Position numbers and translations under genes: made by a program
The notes under the pieces: model-generated
Databases searched by the model: none
What the model saw: the letters and a program-made list of their open reading frames with translations, nothing else
What the model was told of the DNA's origin: nothing
Source of the DNA: Nitronereus sp964503895
GTDB lineage: Bacteria; Nitrospirota; Nitrospiria; Nitrospirales; UBA8639
Length of the DNA stretch: 64,000 nt
Assembly (NCBI GenBank): GCA_964503895.1
Contig: CAZDCF010000005.1
Location: forward strand, 1 to 64,000
Direction: 5' to 3'
In this document: one piece after another, positions 26,126-35,834 of the stretch
Position numbering within the stretch: the stretch's first letter is position 1
Layout: each line of letters starts with the position of its first letter

Positions 26126-28021
26126 CTAGACTTTCGCCAATTTTTCCGAGCTCTCCTCAGGAGAAATGCGGAACTGAAGAGCCGGGATTTTATTCGTTCC
26201 AAAGTGGGCAACATACATGAAAACATATTCGCGAATAAAAATTTTCAAATCCCAGCCTGGGTAATGACTTTGTTCGAACTCTTCGAAAACCCGTTCAGCA
26301 TCTTCAACACCCAAGCCATCCTTCACTGTAAAATAATAATCCAGCGCCAAATCCCACTCTGGATTCTTGTAATAGGTGACTCCCCATTTTTCCGCATTCT
26401 GCGCCACAGGCGTATGCTTGCTCAAGTCAAAAGTGCCGAATCCAATGGAATGTACATGTTCCTTGTTGTCTTCCAATACTTGCATGGATACTTTTGCGTC
26501 TTCGTATCGCTCACCAGGAAAACCGAAGAAACCCATGACATGATTCCATACTCCATGGGTGGATGAGAGTTCCATGCTTCGCTGAATTACATCAAGAGTA
26601 GTAGCCTTATCCATGAGTTTCAGTACACGCTCACTGCCAGACTCATAGCCGAAATGCAAAAATTTGCACCCTGAATCTTGAGCATCTTGCCACACCTCAT
26701 CATCCAACAAACTTTTTTCGAAGCGAATGTGCGTGGTCCAAGCAATTCCCATCTTTTCCTCTTTTAAGGCACGCGTGAGTTTCCGAAACAAGGCAGGGGG
26801 ATAAGATTCGTCCGTGAAATGGAAGTGATAGGTACTATATTTGTCTCGAAGAAATTTCACTTCTTCAATGATTTCTTGAATCTTCTTTGTTCGATATCCG
26901 GCTGTATAGCCTTCGCCATGATCACAAAACTCACATCGGCCCCAATAACATCCACGTGTAGCAAGATAAGGAAGTATTGGCTCGGGAACGAAATATTTTT
27001 CCATGGGCAAGCCGTCAAAATCTGGGGGTGGCAAATCCGACATACTTTCAGAAGAGGTCACGGGCGAAACATGAATACCCAAATCATCACGCCACAACAA
27101 ATTAGGAATTTCATTGAAATCCTGATCCGTGCCAACAGCTTCAACTAATTGCAAAAATGCAGTCTCCCCTTCATACACTACAGCACTATCAAAATGCTCG
27201 AACAGCTTTGGCGTTTCCGGTAACACATCACGCAACCGGGTCACGGTATTACCGCCAATGGTCACATGGATGTTGGGAAATTGTTCCTTAATCATGGCAC
27301 AAAAAGTCATGGTCGAAAATAATTGCTGACGCAAAACGATGGAAATACCAATAATCTCAGGCCGCTCTGCAACAATGGCTGGCTTTAGAATATGTTCAAA
27401 TACATCTCTATAGATATTGACTTGAGTATCATCCACAGCCTGTAATATTTCTGAAGACATAAAAATTTTATAGGAAAGATCCGTCTCCATGGGTGGCATA
27501 CAAATACGAGCTGGCGCATATACCAAAGAAATTGTGGATGTCACTTCTCGAAAGATATTGATAGCCCATTCGAGTTTATCAACGTCATAAAAGTCTGGCG
27601 TCCGAACAATTTCCTTGGCACGTTCGGCTTTTTCTGTTAAATCAACCATTTTCGATCGCGTACATTCACATAATGCTATTTGAAGTTCGCTCTCTTCATC
27701 AGAAAGTCCACGATCCCGGCCAAGCTTTTTTAAACGGTCGAGCTGTTGAGGAACACGTTTTACTACGCGCTTGAGAAAATCAGCGCTAAAGTACCAATCA
27801 TACATTTCAAGGTTGACATCCTTTTGAACCACCTCATGCCCAGCTTGACGAAGAAAGGCCGTTAAAGTGGGAAGGCTAAGATATGGCTCTGAGGGATACC
27901 AATCAGGGGGAAAAACCAACATGACCTTTTTCTTGGGTCCGCTATCAGCCTGAGATTCTTTTCGACGCAGTTGTACCTGCTGAGGACTGATCAGCCCGCC
28001 TTTGTTATAATCAATCCTCAT
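26126..28021 (-). CDS. B12-binding-domain radical SAM protein, paralogue B
   Basis: 631 aa, clearly homologous to the next gene along its whole length (for example MLVFPPDWYPSEPYLSLPTL versus MLLFPPEWVPTAPYLALPSL). The cluster motif is CYWGRCEFC with cysteines at about 358, 363 and 366 (CX4CX2C). YHFHFTDESYPPALF and CKFLHFGYESGSERVLKLM match the paralogue. It is translated just ahead of paralogue A, so the two may form a heteromer or act in sequence. A 15-codon ORF overlaps its start (28018-28065). MetH lies upstream on the same strand (264-nt gap), consistent with shared cobalamin use. Confidence 0.88.
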   Translation of the reverse strand: MRIDYNKGGLISPQQVQLRRKESQADSGPKKKVMLVFPPDWYPSEPYLSLPTLTAFLRQAGHEVVQKDVNLEMYDWYFSADFLKRVVKRVPQQLDRLKKLGRDRGLSDEESELQIALCECTRSKMVDLTEKAERAKEIVRTPDFYDVDKLEWAINIFREVTSTISLVYAPARICMPPMETDLSYKIFMSSEILQAVDDTQVNIYRDVFEHILKPAIVAERPEIIGISIVLRQQLFSTMTFCAMIKEQFPNIHVTIGGNTVTRLRDVLPETPKLFEHFDSAVVYEGETAFLQLVEAVGTDQDFNEIPNLLWRDDLGIHVSPVTSSESMSDLPPPDFDGLPMEKYFVPEPILPYLATRGCYWGRCEFCDHGEGYTAGYRTKKIQEIIEEVKFLRDKYSTYHFHFTDESYPPALFRKLTRALKEEKMGIAWTTHIRFEKSLLDDEVWQDAQDSGCKFLHFGYESGSERVLKLMDKATTLDVIQRSMELSSTHGVWNHVMGFFGFPGERYEDAKVSMQVLEDNKEHVHSIGFGTFDLSKHTPVAQNAEKWGVTYYKNPEWDLALDYYFTVKDGLGVEDAERVFEEFEQSHYPGWDLKIFIREYVFMYVAHFGTNKIPALQFRISPEESSEKLAKV

Positions 28022-28065
28022 AACAATCCTGCACCAAAGAAAAGGTTTACAGAAAGAAAATACAT
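28018..28065 (-). CDS. Possible 15-codon leader peptide overlapping the radical SAM start
   Basis: The ORF reads M-Y-F-L-S-V-N-L-F-F-G-A-G-L-L and stops at TGA that overlaps the ATG of the downstream radical SAM gene (TTATGAGG). GGGTGAG lies 7 nt before its start. The arrangement could couple translation. It may also be chance, since such short ORFs are common. Confidence 0.22.
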   Translation of the reverse strand: MYFLSVNLFFGAGLL

Positions 28066-28285
28066 GACTTACTCACCCGCCGTTAAAACCCCCCTTGAAA
28101 TCTAAAAAGATTGAGGGCGCCCTACAGCATTCTATGACGCCGGAAAAAGGCTGGTCAAGGATGCTAACAGCCTGAAAAATAAAGGGTTACTAAATTGACA
28201 GGCCATTAAGTCGTGAGTATCGACTCTATGTTCCAAGAAACTACCGAAATCTCAATGGCTTTGAGTTCCTAAACCACTCTCACCC

Positions 28286-31200
28286 CTACAATAAATTCGG
28301 AGAAAGCCAGCGCTCGATTTCGGAAACTTCCATCTGCTTCCGAACAGCATAACTTTTGACTTGTTCTTGATCAATTTTTCCAACCGCAAAGTATTTGGCT
28401 TGGGGGGAAGCAAAGTAAAGGCCGCTAACCGAAGCAGCAGGGAACATAGCAAAGGTTTCGGTAAGATGAATGCCTATAGACTTTTCAGCATCCAGCAAAT
28501 CAAATAAGATGCGTTTCTCTGAATGATCGGGACAGGCAGGATAACCAGGCGCTGGACGAATGCCTCGATACCGTTCATTAATTAAATCCTCATTCGAGAA
28601 TGTTTGATTTTTTCCATACCCCCACTCTTTACGCACTTCTCGGTGCAACCACTCGGCAAATGCTTCAGCTAACCGATCTGCAAGAGCCTTAACCATGATA
28701 GAATTATAATCATCATGGTCTTTTTCAAATCGTTGGCAGAGCACTTCAATGCCAATGCCAGCAGTAACGGCAAATCCCCCAAGATAATCGGCTAGCCCTG
28801 ATGATTTCGGCGCAATAAAGTCAGCTAACGCGTAATTCGAATCACCTTTCGGCTTTTCTAATTGCTGTCGAAGAGTATGAAAAACTGTGAGGACTTCTGA
28901 GCGCGATTGATCTTTATAGACCTCAATATCATCTTCCACACTATTAGCGGAGAACAATCCATAGACGGCCTTGGCGGACAACAACTTTTTATCGATGATT
29001 TCCTGAAGTAATCTTTGGGCATCATCAAATAATTCCTTGGCTTTGCTCCCAACTAAAGAATCTTCAAAAATCTTGGGATAACGGCCCTTTAGTTCCCAGG
29101 TATGGAAAAATGGCGACCAGTCGATTACAGGAACTAAATCTTCTAATGACTGATTCTCGATCACTCGAGTTCCAAGAAAACTGGGCCTAGCAATATCCGA
29201 GGCTTGCCAATCGATTGGAATTCGACGCTTGCGGGCCTCATCCAATGGCAACAATTTTTTCATAGTCTTCTTGCTTTCGTAGGCTTCCCGCGATTGTTGT
29301 TGTTGTTGCCGAACTTTTTTGACGAACTCTGGCTTTTGTTCATTGTTCAACAATTGGCGAACCACATTCACGGCTAACGACGCATCCAACACATGGATCA
29401 CGGGGTCTTGGTAACCTGGGGCAATCTTCACTGCCGTATGTACCTTGCTGGTGGTTGCCCCTCCTATGAGCAACGGAATATCAAACCCTTCACGAGCCAT
29501 TTCCTTAGCGTTATGAACCATTTCATCCAAAGACGGCGTAATCAGGCCACTCAAGCCAATCATATCGACTTTTTCTTCTTTGGCTTTTTCCAAGATTTTA
29601 TCGCAGGGAACCATCACTCCAAGATCGATAATTTCGTAGTTATTGCAGCCCAGCACCACACCTACAATATTTTTTCCGATGTCATGAACATCGCCCTTGA
29701 CTGTTGCAAGCAGCACTTTGCCTTGCGCCCCAGTTCGAGATACTTCTTTCTCTTTATCCATAAATGGCAATAGATAGGCCACCGCCTTTTTCATAACGCG
29801 CGCACTTTTAACCACTTGGGGCAAAAACATTTTCCCCGCGCCAAACAAACCACCTACTATATTCATGCCATCCATTAAAGGCCCTTCAATAACTTGAATC
29901 GGCTTATCGTACTTTTGCCGTGCTTCTTCTGTATCTTCATCAATATACTCAACAATTCCTTTGACCAACGCATGGGAAAGACGCTCTTCGATTGTTCCTT
30001 TTCGCCAAATATCATCTTTGACTGCAGCCTTTCCTTGTTGCTTAACGGTTTCGGCAAAAGCAACTAGGCGTTCGGTTGCATCTGGCCGCCGATTCAAAAG
30101 AACATCTTCTACTAGCTCAAGCAGATCCTTGGGAATTTCTTCGTACACGCCCAGTTGCCCTGCATTGACAATAGCCATATCCAAACCAGCCTTGATAGCG
30201 TGAAACAAAAACGCCGCATGCATAGCTTCACGCACCGCGTTATTACCACGGAATGAAAACGAAATATTGCTGACCCCACCACTGACCTTGCAATAAGGCA
30301 ATGTTGCTTTGATCTGGCGCGTGGCTTCAAGGAAGTTAACAGCGTAGTTGTTGTGTTCCTCAATCCCTGTTGCCACAGTCAGAATATTAGGGTCAAAAAT
30401 AATATCCTCAGGAGAAAACTTAAGCTGTTCAGTCAGGATCTCATACGCACGTGCACAAATCTCAACTTTCCGTTCAGTGGTATCCGCCTGCCCGACCTCA
30501 TCAAACGCCATGACTACAACGGCAGCGCCATACCGTTTAATCAAGTTGGCCTGGTCTTTAAACTTCCCTTCGCCCTCTTTAAGACTAATGGAATTCACAA
30601 CACCTTTGCCCTGAACGCATTGCAGCCCCGCCTCGATAACTGACCACTTCGAACTGTCGATCATAATAGGCACGCGACAGATATCTGGCTCAGAGGCAAT
30701 AAGATTCAAGAAATGCACCATGGCCTCTTCCGAATCCAACATACCTTCATCCATATTGATGTCGATAATCTGGGCACCACCCTCTACCTGCTGCCGCGCC
30801 ACAGACAGAGCTTCTTCAAACTGACCATCCAGAATCAATTTGGCGAATTTTGGAGAACCAGTCACATTAGTCCGTTCTCCGATATTCACGAAATTTAGTT
30901 CTGGGGTTATGACTAACGATTCTAACCCACTCAATCGTGTCACATGCCCAGATTGGACCACTTCGTGGGGCTTCAGATCACTTACAGCTTGGGCTATGGC
31001 AGCAATATGCTCCGGGGTGCTTCCACAACACCCACCTACAATATTTAACCAACCATTGCTGGCAAAATCGCGCAAATCCTTACCCATGCGTTCTGGAGTT
31101 TCATCAAAACCGCCAAACGCATTAGGAAGGCCAGCATTGGGATAACAACTAATGTAAGTGGGCGCGATTTTCGACAACTCTTCGATATAGGGACGCATTT

Positions 31201-31966
31201 GTTTAGCGCCTAGTGCACAATTGATCCCCACGCTAAACGGGTGTACATCTGCAATCGAATTCCAAAATGCTTCGATTGTTTGCCCCGACAAAGTTCGTCC
31301 ACTTTGGTCGGTAATTGTGACGGAGGCCATTACTGGGATTTCTACACCATATTCCTGACAGTATTGATTAATTGCAAAGAAGGCCGCTTTGGAATTAAGG
31401 GTGTCGAAAATTGTTTCCACCAAAAAAAGATCGACCCCACCATCCACCAGACCTCGGACTTGCTCATAATAAGCTTTGCGCAGCTGTTCGAAGTTAACCG
31501 CTCGAAAAGCAGGGCTATTCACATCCGGAGACATGCAAGCCGTGCGATTGGTTGGCCCAATGGCTCCCGCCACAAATCTTGCTTGTGAAGGATTCTTACT
31601 CATTACAATCTCAACAGCTTTTCGTGCTGCTTTTGCTCCAGCCACATTCAGGTCATAGGCCAAATGCTCCATCTTATAATCAGCCATTGAAATAGTATTG
31701 GAGTTAAAGGTATTCGTCTCGATAATGTCCGCGCCTGCCTCCAAATATTGCTGATGAATCGAAACAATTAGGTCCGGCTGAGTAATAGCCAACAAATCAT
31801 TATTCCCTTTGACATCACAGGAATGGTTGGCAAACTGGATGCCACGAAAATCAGATTCCTCCAATTTATGGAGCTGAATCATGGTGCCCATGGCACCGTC
31901 CAACACCACAATTCTCTGTTTTATAAGCGATTTTAGTTCTTGAAGCCGACCAGTTGAATTTTTCAC
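28286..31966 (-). CDS. metH: Cobalamin-dependent methionine synthase MetH
   Basis: 1226 aa, the same length as E. coli MetH. Domains in order: homocysteine-binding barrel (about 15-330, with the zinc cysteines in GGCCGSTPEH near 313), pterin/methyltetrahydrofolate domain (about 350-620, FVNIGERTNVTGS), B12-binding domain (about 650-880, DVHDIGKNIV carrying the cobalamin-ligating His, then IGLSGLITPSLDEM) and the AdoMet reactivation domain (about 900-1226, with RYRGIRPAPGYPACPDHSEK). It transfers the methyl of methyltetrahydrofolate to homocysteine, giving methionine. All four modules are present, so the enzyme is complete. It neighbours B12 radical SAM genes. Confidence 0.98.
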   Translation of the reverse strand: MKNSTGRLQELKSLIKQRIVVLDGAMGTMIQLHKLEESDFRGIQFANHSCDVKGNNDLLAITQPDLIVSIHQQYLEAGADIIETNTFNSNTISMADYKMEHLAYDLNVAGAKAARKAVEIVMSKNPSQARFVAGAIGPTNRTACMSPDVNSPAFRAVNFEQLRKAYYEQVRGLVDGGVDLFLVETIFDTLNSKAAFFAINQYCQEYGVEIPVMASVTITDQSGRTLSGQTIEAFWNSIADVHPFSVGINCALGAKQMRPYIEELSKIAPTYISCYPNAGLPNAFGGFDETPERMGKDLRDFASNGWLNIVGGCCGSTPEHIAAIAQAVSDLKPHEVVQSGHVTRLSGLESLVITPELNFVNIGERTNVTGSPKFAKLILDGQFEEALSVARQQVEGGAQIIDINMDEGMLDSEEAMVHFLNLIASEPDICRVPIMIDSSKWSVIEAGLQCVQGKGVVNSISLKEGEGKFKDQANLIKRYGAAVVVMAFDEVGQADTTERKVEICARAYEILTEQLKFSPEDIIFDPNILTVATGIEEHNNYAVNFLEATRQIKATLPYCKVSGGVSNISFSFRGNNAVREAMHAAFLFHAIKAGLDMAIVNAGQLGVYEEIPKDLLELVEDVLLNRRPDATERLVAFAETVKQQGKAAVKDDIWRKGTIEERLSHALVKGIVEYIDEDTEEARQKYDKPIQVIEGPLMDGMNIVGGLFGAGKMFLPQVVKSARVMKKAVAYLLPFMDKEKEVSRTGAQGKVLLATVKGDVHDIGKNIVGVVLGCNNYEIIDLGVMVPCDKILEKAKEEKVDMIGLSGLITPSLDEMVHNAKEMAREGFDIPLLIGGATTSKVHTAVKIAPGYQDPVIHVLDASLAVNVVRQLLNNEQKPEFVKKVRQQQQQSREAYESKKTMKKLLPLDEARKRRIPIDWQASDIARPSFLGTRVIENQSLEDLVPVIDWSPFFHTWELKGRYPKIFEDSLVGSKAKELFDDAQRLLQEIIDKKLLSAKAVYGLFSANSVEDDIEVYKDQSRSEVLTVFHTLRQQLEKPKGDSNYALADFIAPKSSGLADYLGGFAVTAGIGIEVLCQRFEKDHDDYNSIMVKALADRLAEAFAEWLHREVRKEWGYGKNQTFSNEDLINERYRGIRPAPGYPACPDHSEKRILFDLLDAEKSIGIHLTETFAMFPAASVSGLYFASPQAKYFAVGKIDQEQVKSYAVRKQMEVSEIERWLSPNLL

Positions 31967-32230
31967 GTATTCCTCTTGCCTAAATCCTTGTCACACAAAT
32001 GAATTTCCGAAAAATTCACCATGCCTTTAGTGAAATAAATAAGATAACTCGCAACCTTCGTTTGATATCTGAGAGGTTTTGATAGTGGAATAGAGTGGTC
32101 ACTATACCTAGCATGGAAGACAGGGGTCAAAAGAAAATATGAACATAATGCCTCTCAAATAACTATTCAGCTTGACGAGATCTAATGTTAGGTAATAGGA
32201 TGAAACGACCTTGTAGTTCCTGTTCATCTT

Positions 32231-33016
32231 ATGCTAACTCCGTCTCGTCAATTCATAGCCCACCTTTGGCTAGTTTTTATTTGCTTATTTTTCCTATCCC
32301 CAATCTCTCAGATTTTTGCCAAACCTTATTTCGAAGATGGGTATCTTGGGTTAACAAGAACCGAATTGCATGACAAAATCGGTACACCTCATGCTATTCG
32401 TTCCCGAAAAGCCGCCTTGCGCGTATTCAGTTATTACTCCCCAAACGACTGGAAGAAATATTTTGGCAAGTTGGTTTCACCGGAAAATGGGGAAGACGTT
32501 TACACCTACAAACGCGATGAGGTTCAGGTCCGATACTCGTTTGTCTATACTCCTGACCTTCGTCAAGCAAAAGATTTTCCAACTTTGTTCATCAAACGGG
32601 TGGAAATAGAGTTCACGCCTGCAGCACCAATCGAAACCATACCTCACTTAGTAAAGGAGTTTACACCTTCTAATGAGCCCGATTCGCCAACGTTTCGATC
32701 CAATCTGTGGGTCCTAATCTTCCAAGGCCCTCCGTCTAAAGAGGCCGAGTTGGTAGTCAAGGAATATAACAAAGAAAACTGGGACTGGTCCCTTGCTTAT
32801 CAACTTTTCTCATTAAACGGAATCCCGAACTATATCACCAGCAAATCTTTAATTGATCGATTGGAATTCACGGTTCAAAGCCTGCCATTTGTAAAGGAAA
32901 GAAGGCAGCACACCCACGAACCCATGTTGAATCCCTATTCTCTTGAATTCGCCCAACGTCCTCCTGAGCCTCCAAAGAAACGAAAGACTATCCCTTTTCC
33001 CGAGTACGCGGACTAA
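32231..33016 (+). CDS. Exported hypothetical protein (261 aa)
   Basis: A signal peptide covers about residues 1-30 (cut after IFAKP). The mature N-terminus has YLGLTRTELHDKIGTPHAIRSRK, a pattern similar to BamE/SmpA-type small lipoprotein domains (G-L-x-x-x-E-L-x-x-x-G-x-P). The remaining part shows no known motif, and the C-terminus is Pro/Lys-rich. There is no lipobox Cys. The gene is divergent from metH, and its closest partner is the BamE-like protein at 33452. Function not recognised. Confidence 0.7.
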   Translation: MLTPSRQFIAHLWLVFICLFFLSPISQIFAKPYFEDGYLGLTRTELHDKIGTPHAIRSRKAALRVFSYYSPNDWKKYFGKLVSPENGEDVYTYKRDEVQVRYSFVYTPDLRQAKDFPTLFIKRVEIEFTPAAPIETIPHLVKEFTPSNEPDSPTFRSNLWVLIFQGPPSKEAELVVKEYNKENWDWSLAYQLFSLNGIPNYITSKSLIDRLEFTVQSLPFVKERRQHTHEPMLNPYSLEFAQRPPEPPKKRKTIPFPEYAD

Positions 33017-33038
33017 ACAAACCATCACTGTTATCTCG

Positions 33039-33395
33039 TCAGTCCGCAAATTTAATATCGCTAAGATCGGCTAAGAGAAGGTGGGATTCTCCCCACTGGC
33101 TTGAACTTTCCAATGACCAGGGTTCCTTTATCTTTGCGAATTTCATCCGTATACCGCAATTTCCTCCAAAAATAAGATAGGCAATCCCGGCTCCAGAATC
33201 CTCCACTGGTTGGGCTAGCGCAGAACAATGGGGCTGTATTTCATCATCTGTCCATCCCACGACATCGCACCACTCCCCTCGTGGAGACCGGTCATAGAGC
33301 TTTACCTGCAAAAGGGGTTTAGCTAGGCCTACATCTTTGAATCGAAGGAAGAGCGAACTTTCAAAATTTTCGCTACTTTCAACCTCTAAAAACAT
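33039..33395 (-). CDS. Conserved-looking hypothetical protein (118 aa)
   Basis: The ATG at 33395 is preceded by GGAG at 5-nt spacing. The protein is soluble and acidic with no clear motif, has two cysteines and a hydrophobic core (GIAYLIFGGNCGIRMKF), and has no signal peptide. It lies between two exported-protein genes on the opposite strand. I do not recognise a family. The good ribosome site is the main support. Confidence 0.5.
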   Translation of the reverse strand: MFLEVESSENFESSLFLRFKDVGLAKPLLQVKLYDRSPRGEWCDVVGWTDDEIQPHCSALAQPVEDSGAGIAYLIFGGNCGIRMKFAKIKEPWSLESSSQWGESHLLLADLSDIKFAD

Positions 33396-33451
33396 CTTTT
33401 CTCCAGATTGACGGCTATCATCGTGCCCTGTTACAGTGCGAAAATGTTCTC

Positions 33452-33889
33452 GTGGTTACACAAAGCCCCCTCCCCGAATCTGTGATCAAAAATCCCCAAC
33501 AACCAAGAGTAGGCGTGGAAGAACCTAAGTCCACAGCAACATCGGAAGACCAAAAGTATTCCTTTCTTTGCCGTAAGCCTGTCCGCATCACCCTATACTC
33601 ACTCTTAGGAGCGTTCGCACTTTTTATGTTCGCCTGGGGAATGTTGCCCTCCTTATTAGATCCTACCTTCGAACAACACATTCAGGATAAGAAGGTAATT
33701 GCGGGTATGACCCGTGACCAAGCCATTCAAGCTTGGGGGTCACCCTATCAAATGAATGTGACCTATACTGAAAAAGGGATTCGAAGGGAAGAATGGGTCT
33801 ACGAAGATTGGATTGACGCAGGCTCAGTAAGGCACCGATACCTTTATTTTGAAGAAGGCATTCTCGTCGGCGGCTGGTACTACAAATAG
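33452..33889 (+). CDS. Membrane-anchored BamE/SmpA-like protein
   Basis: 145 aa from a GTG. A single membrane anchor lies at about residues 46-66 (LYSLLGAFALFMFAWGML). The C-terminal part has VIAGMTRDQAIQAWGSPYQ, the BamE/SmpA/OmlA-like pattern (GMTxxQAxxAxGxP), then WVYEDW and LYFEEGILVGG. The same type of motif occurs in the exported protein at 32231. It is a small envelope protein with an unknown partner. GTG 33452 is the longest start, and a later GTG at 33482 is possible. Confidence 0.62.
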   Translation: MVTQSPLPESVIKNPQQPRVGVEEPKSTATSEDQKYSFLCRKPVRITLYSLLGAFALFMFAWGMLPSLLDPTFEQHIQDKKVIAGMTRDQAIQAWGSPYQMNVTYTEKGIRREEWVYEDWIDAGSVRHRYLYFEEGILVGGWYYK

Positions 33890-34041
33890 CACCCTCCTTA
33901 GTCCATTCCATAATTCTTAGAAATTTTTCTTGCACGGATTCAGAACTCTTTCAGAATGTCAGCGTTAAGTTATCTCTCAAATATGGAACCGAATGGCTCT
34001 AGCTGAATAAATCATTTTGAGCCGGATAGACCCCCCAAGCA

Positions 34042-34332
34042 TTAAGGCGTTTCAGTTATTTGGGCTCGACGGCCTCTACCCCCGCCGTCACTAATGACTA
34101 ATACACGCTTCCATTCCCGAATTTGATAAACAGCCCACGCATTAGGTACTCCCTTGTAGTAGGCATCGGGATCTTCTCCTTTTGTACTTAAATAGGTTGG
34201 TTCCGTGAACCCTTCATCTAATACATACTCCATTAGATTATCCGTAGTGAGTCCCTCGCCTTGTAAGGACACGTCAGCCAAAAAAGTCAAAATTTCGTCT
34301 GGATCGGCAAGATTAACTGGTTGCAAAGCCAT
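34042..34332 (-). CDS. Small hypothetical protein (96 aa)
   Basis: The ATG at 34332 follows GAGGG by 9 nt. The protein is soluble with conserved-looking elements (LADPDEILTFLADVSL, NAWAVYQIREWKRVLVISDGGG). No family is recognised. It is divergent from the diiron-oxygenase-like gene at 34496, and the 163-nt gap between them probably holds both promoters. Confidence 0.6.
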   Translation of the reverse strand: MALQPVNLADPDEILTFLADVSLQGEGLTTDNLMEYVLDEGFTEPTYLSTKGEDPDAYYKGVPNAWAVYQIREWKRVLVISDGGGRGRRAQITETP

Positions 34333-34495
34333 GTTAATTTTCCCTCAAGTATGTTAGTATAGGACGCTTGTATTGTAGGTTTAGGTTTTTGAGAAAAGCA
34401 AATATTGCTTAATTGGTTTCGAGCATAATAATTCCGATAAAGCTACACTCTCTTATGCCATACATTAGGCACATACCGCATTCTGATGGATTCGT

Positions 34496-35245
34496 ATGAT
34501 TTGGAAGCTTTCGGCTAACCAATTTCGCGAACGCTTATTTGATATCATCAGCCACAAACAGCACTGGTCGACTCCCTACTTTGATGGAAGTACCGCAACC
34601 AAGGCCCAACTCAATATACATTTCCGTCAAGAGTACGCTGTCTACATAAGAGACTTTTCTGTTTTACTTGCCCGCCTATTGGGGAAGAACCCACCATGGA
34701 AAATGCGTCGTCAACTCGCGACTACCATTTATGAAGAAGAGACTGGTGGCTTATCACTCGACAAACCTCATCAGGAACTTTTTTTGAAAATGATGAACGG
34801 CCTTGGCTTTCCCAGGGCAGAATTTCGCGATGTGGAATTGCTCTCGAGAAGTTTTGCCTATCGCGAGTGGCTGGACACGATTTGCCAAAAAGAAGAATGG
34901 ATCGTAGGTGCAGCTATCCTAACGCTGCTGGTTGAAGGGTCAGCCAATGATCGAGCAGAGGTTTTCAGCCAGGAACAACCAAAATCCAAGTCCGAAATCG
35001 AAGACATCGTCCGAAAGCATCCCCTGGTCGTGTACCATGGCCTAGACCCCGAACATATGGACCTTGTACGTGTACGGGAAATGATTGAGCCCTCAAATCG
35101 TCGTGGGGTGTATGATCTCATTGTTAAAGAAACTATTGCTAGCAACCAACACACCTTGGTCTTAGAACACCTCGAAGAAGGCTTAAAGCTCTGGCTCCAA
35201 TACCGAGATGGTATTGCTCGGGCTTGCGGTATCCGTGAGGCCTAA
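34496..35245 (+). CDS. Heme-oxygenase-like diiron oxygenase (TenA/PqqC/CADD superfamily)
   Basis: 249 aa all-helical protein. Candidate metal ligands follow the superfamily order: Glu in YEEETGG (about 80), His in KPHQELF (about 92), Glu in LLVEGSANDRAE (about 147) and the H...D..H cluster in VYHGLDPEHM (about 180-187). CADD-like members make p-aminobenzoate, others cleave fatty acids or mature PQQ. The H-to-D spacing here is +3, shorter than the +4 common in CADD-type enzymes. Soluble cytosolic protein. Function undecided. It may feed folate metabolism used by MetH 3 kb away, which is inference. Confidence 0.75.
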   Translation: MIWKLSANQFRERLFDIISHKQHWSTPYFDGSTATKAQLNIHFRQEYAVYIRDFSVLLARLLGKNPPWKMRRQLATTIYEEETGGLSLDKPHQELFLKMMNGLGFPRAEFRDVELLSRSFAYREWLDTICQKEEWIVGAAILTLLVEGSANDRAEVFSQEQPKSKSEIEDIVRKHPLVVYHGLDPEHMDLVRVREMIEPSNRRGVYDLIVKETIASNQHTLVLEHLEEGLKLWLQYRDGIARACGIREA

Positions 35246-35408
35246 CTCTCCCATAATTTCGCCGGGGGCTTCTTGTTAACCTAACACTAACATGAATCTC
35301 AAAATTTCCTGATCCGAATCTCGAATAAAAGCAAAGTTTCGAATTTCGCACTGTCCTCATCCTTAGTTATTTCTGATTTCGAAATTCGAATTTTCTCTAT
35401 GCTTACCC

Positions 35409-35825
35409 TTACCTAACCAACAAGAAATGAAGTGCTGTATCTGCTAGTATCGCTCCCAAGGCTATAGCATTTAATGAAAAAAGTGCTCGTTGTCCTTTCC
35501 CCCATGCACTATACATCCCCCAAAGAATAAAGACTTGCGTGAGGATTGAAAACGGCCGATGAACATTTGCGGACATGCCTCCGCTCTCACTTGCAATGGC
35601 AGAAGCAGCTGCTAGCAAATAGCAAACTAATGCGCCGATTTGAACCCATATTGCCCGCTGCTCTTTTGCAAGACGCACCACAAGAACCAAAGCCCAGGTT
35701 AAACACACCACCACCACAAGAAGCAGCAAGGGAAATAATGGCCAAAGAGTCTTAGCGCTCAATTCCAAAACAAAACTTCCATAAAAAAATACGGTAGTAT
35801 CTTCCCAGACTAGTGCAACTGTCAA
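35409..35825 (-). CDS. Small four-helix membrane protein, unknown
   Basis: 138 aa from a TTG. Four hydrophobic segments are seen at about residues 28-50, 61-80, 91-107 and 117-135. There are no motifs. It is the last gene of a run behind mutY, mutT and the exonuclease gene (9-nt gap to the latter). The start is uncertain because no ribosome site is seen. Function not recognised. Confidence 0.55.
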   Translation of the reverse strand: MTVALVWEDTTVFFYGSFVLELSAKTLWPLFPLLLLVVVVCLTWALVLVVRLAKEQRAIWVQIGALVCYLLAAASAIASESGGMSANVHRPFSILTQVFILWGMYSAWGKGQRALFSLNAIALGAILADTALHFLLVR

Positions 35826-35834
35826 AAAGGAATG

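Noticed and set aside
31967..32230. Cobalamin or SAM riboswitch upstream of metH
   Set aside because: I looked for the conserved cobalamin-box and SAM-box elements and found none I could support.
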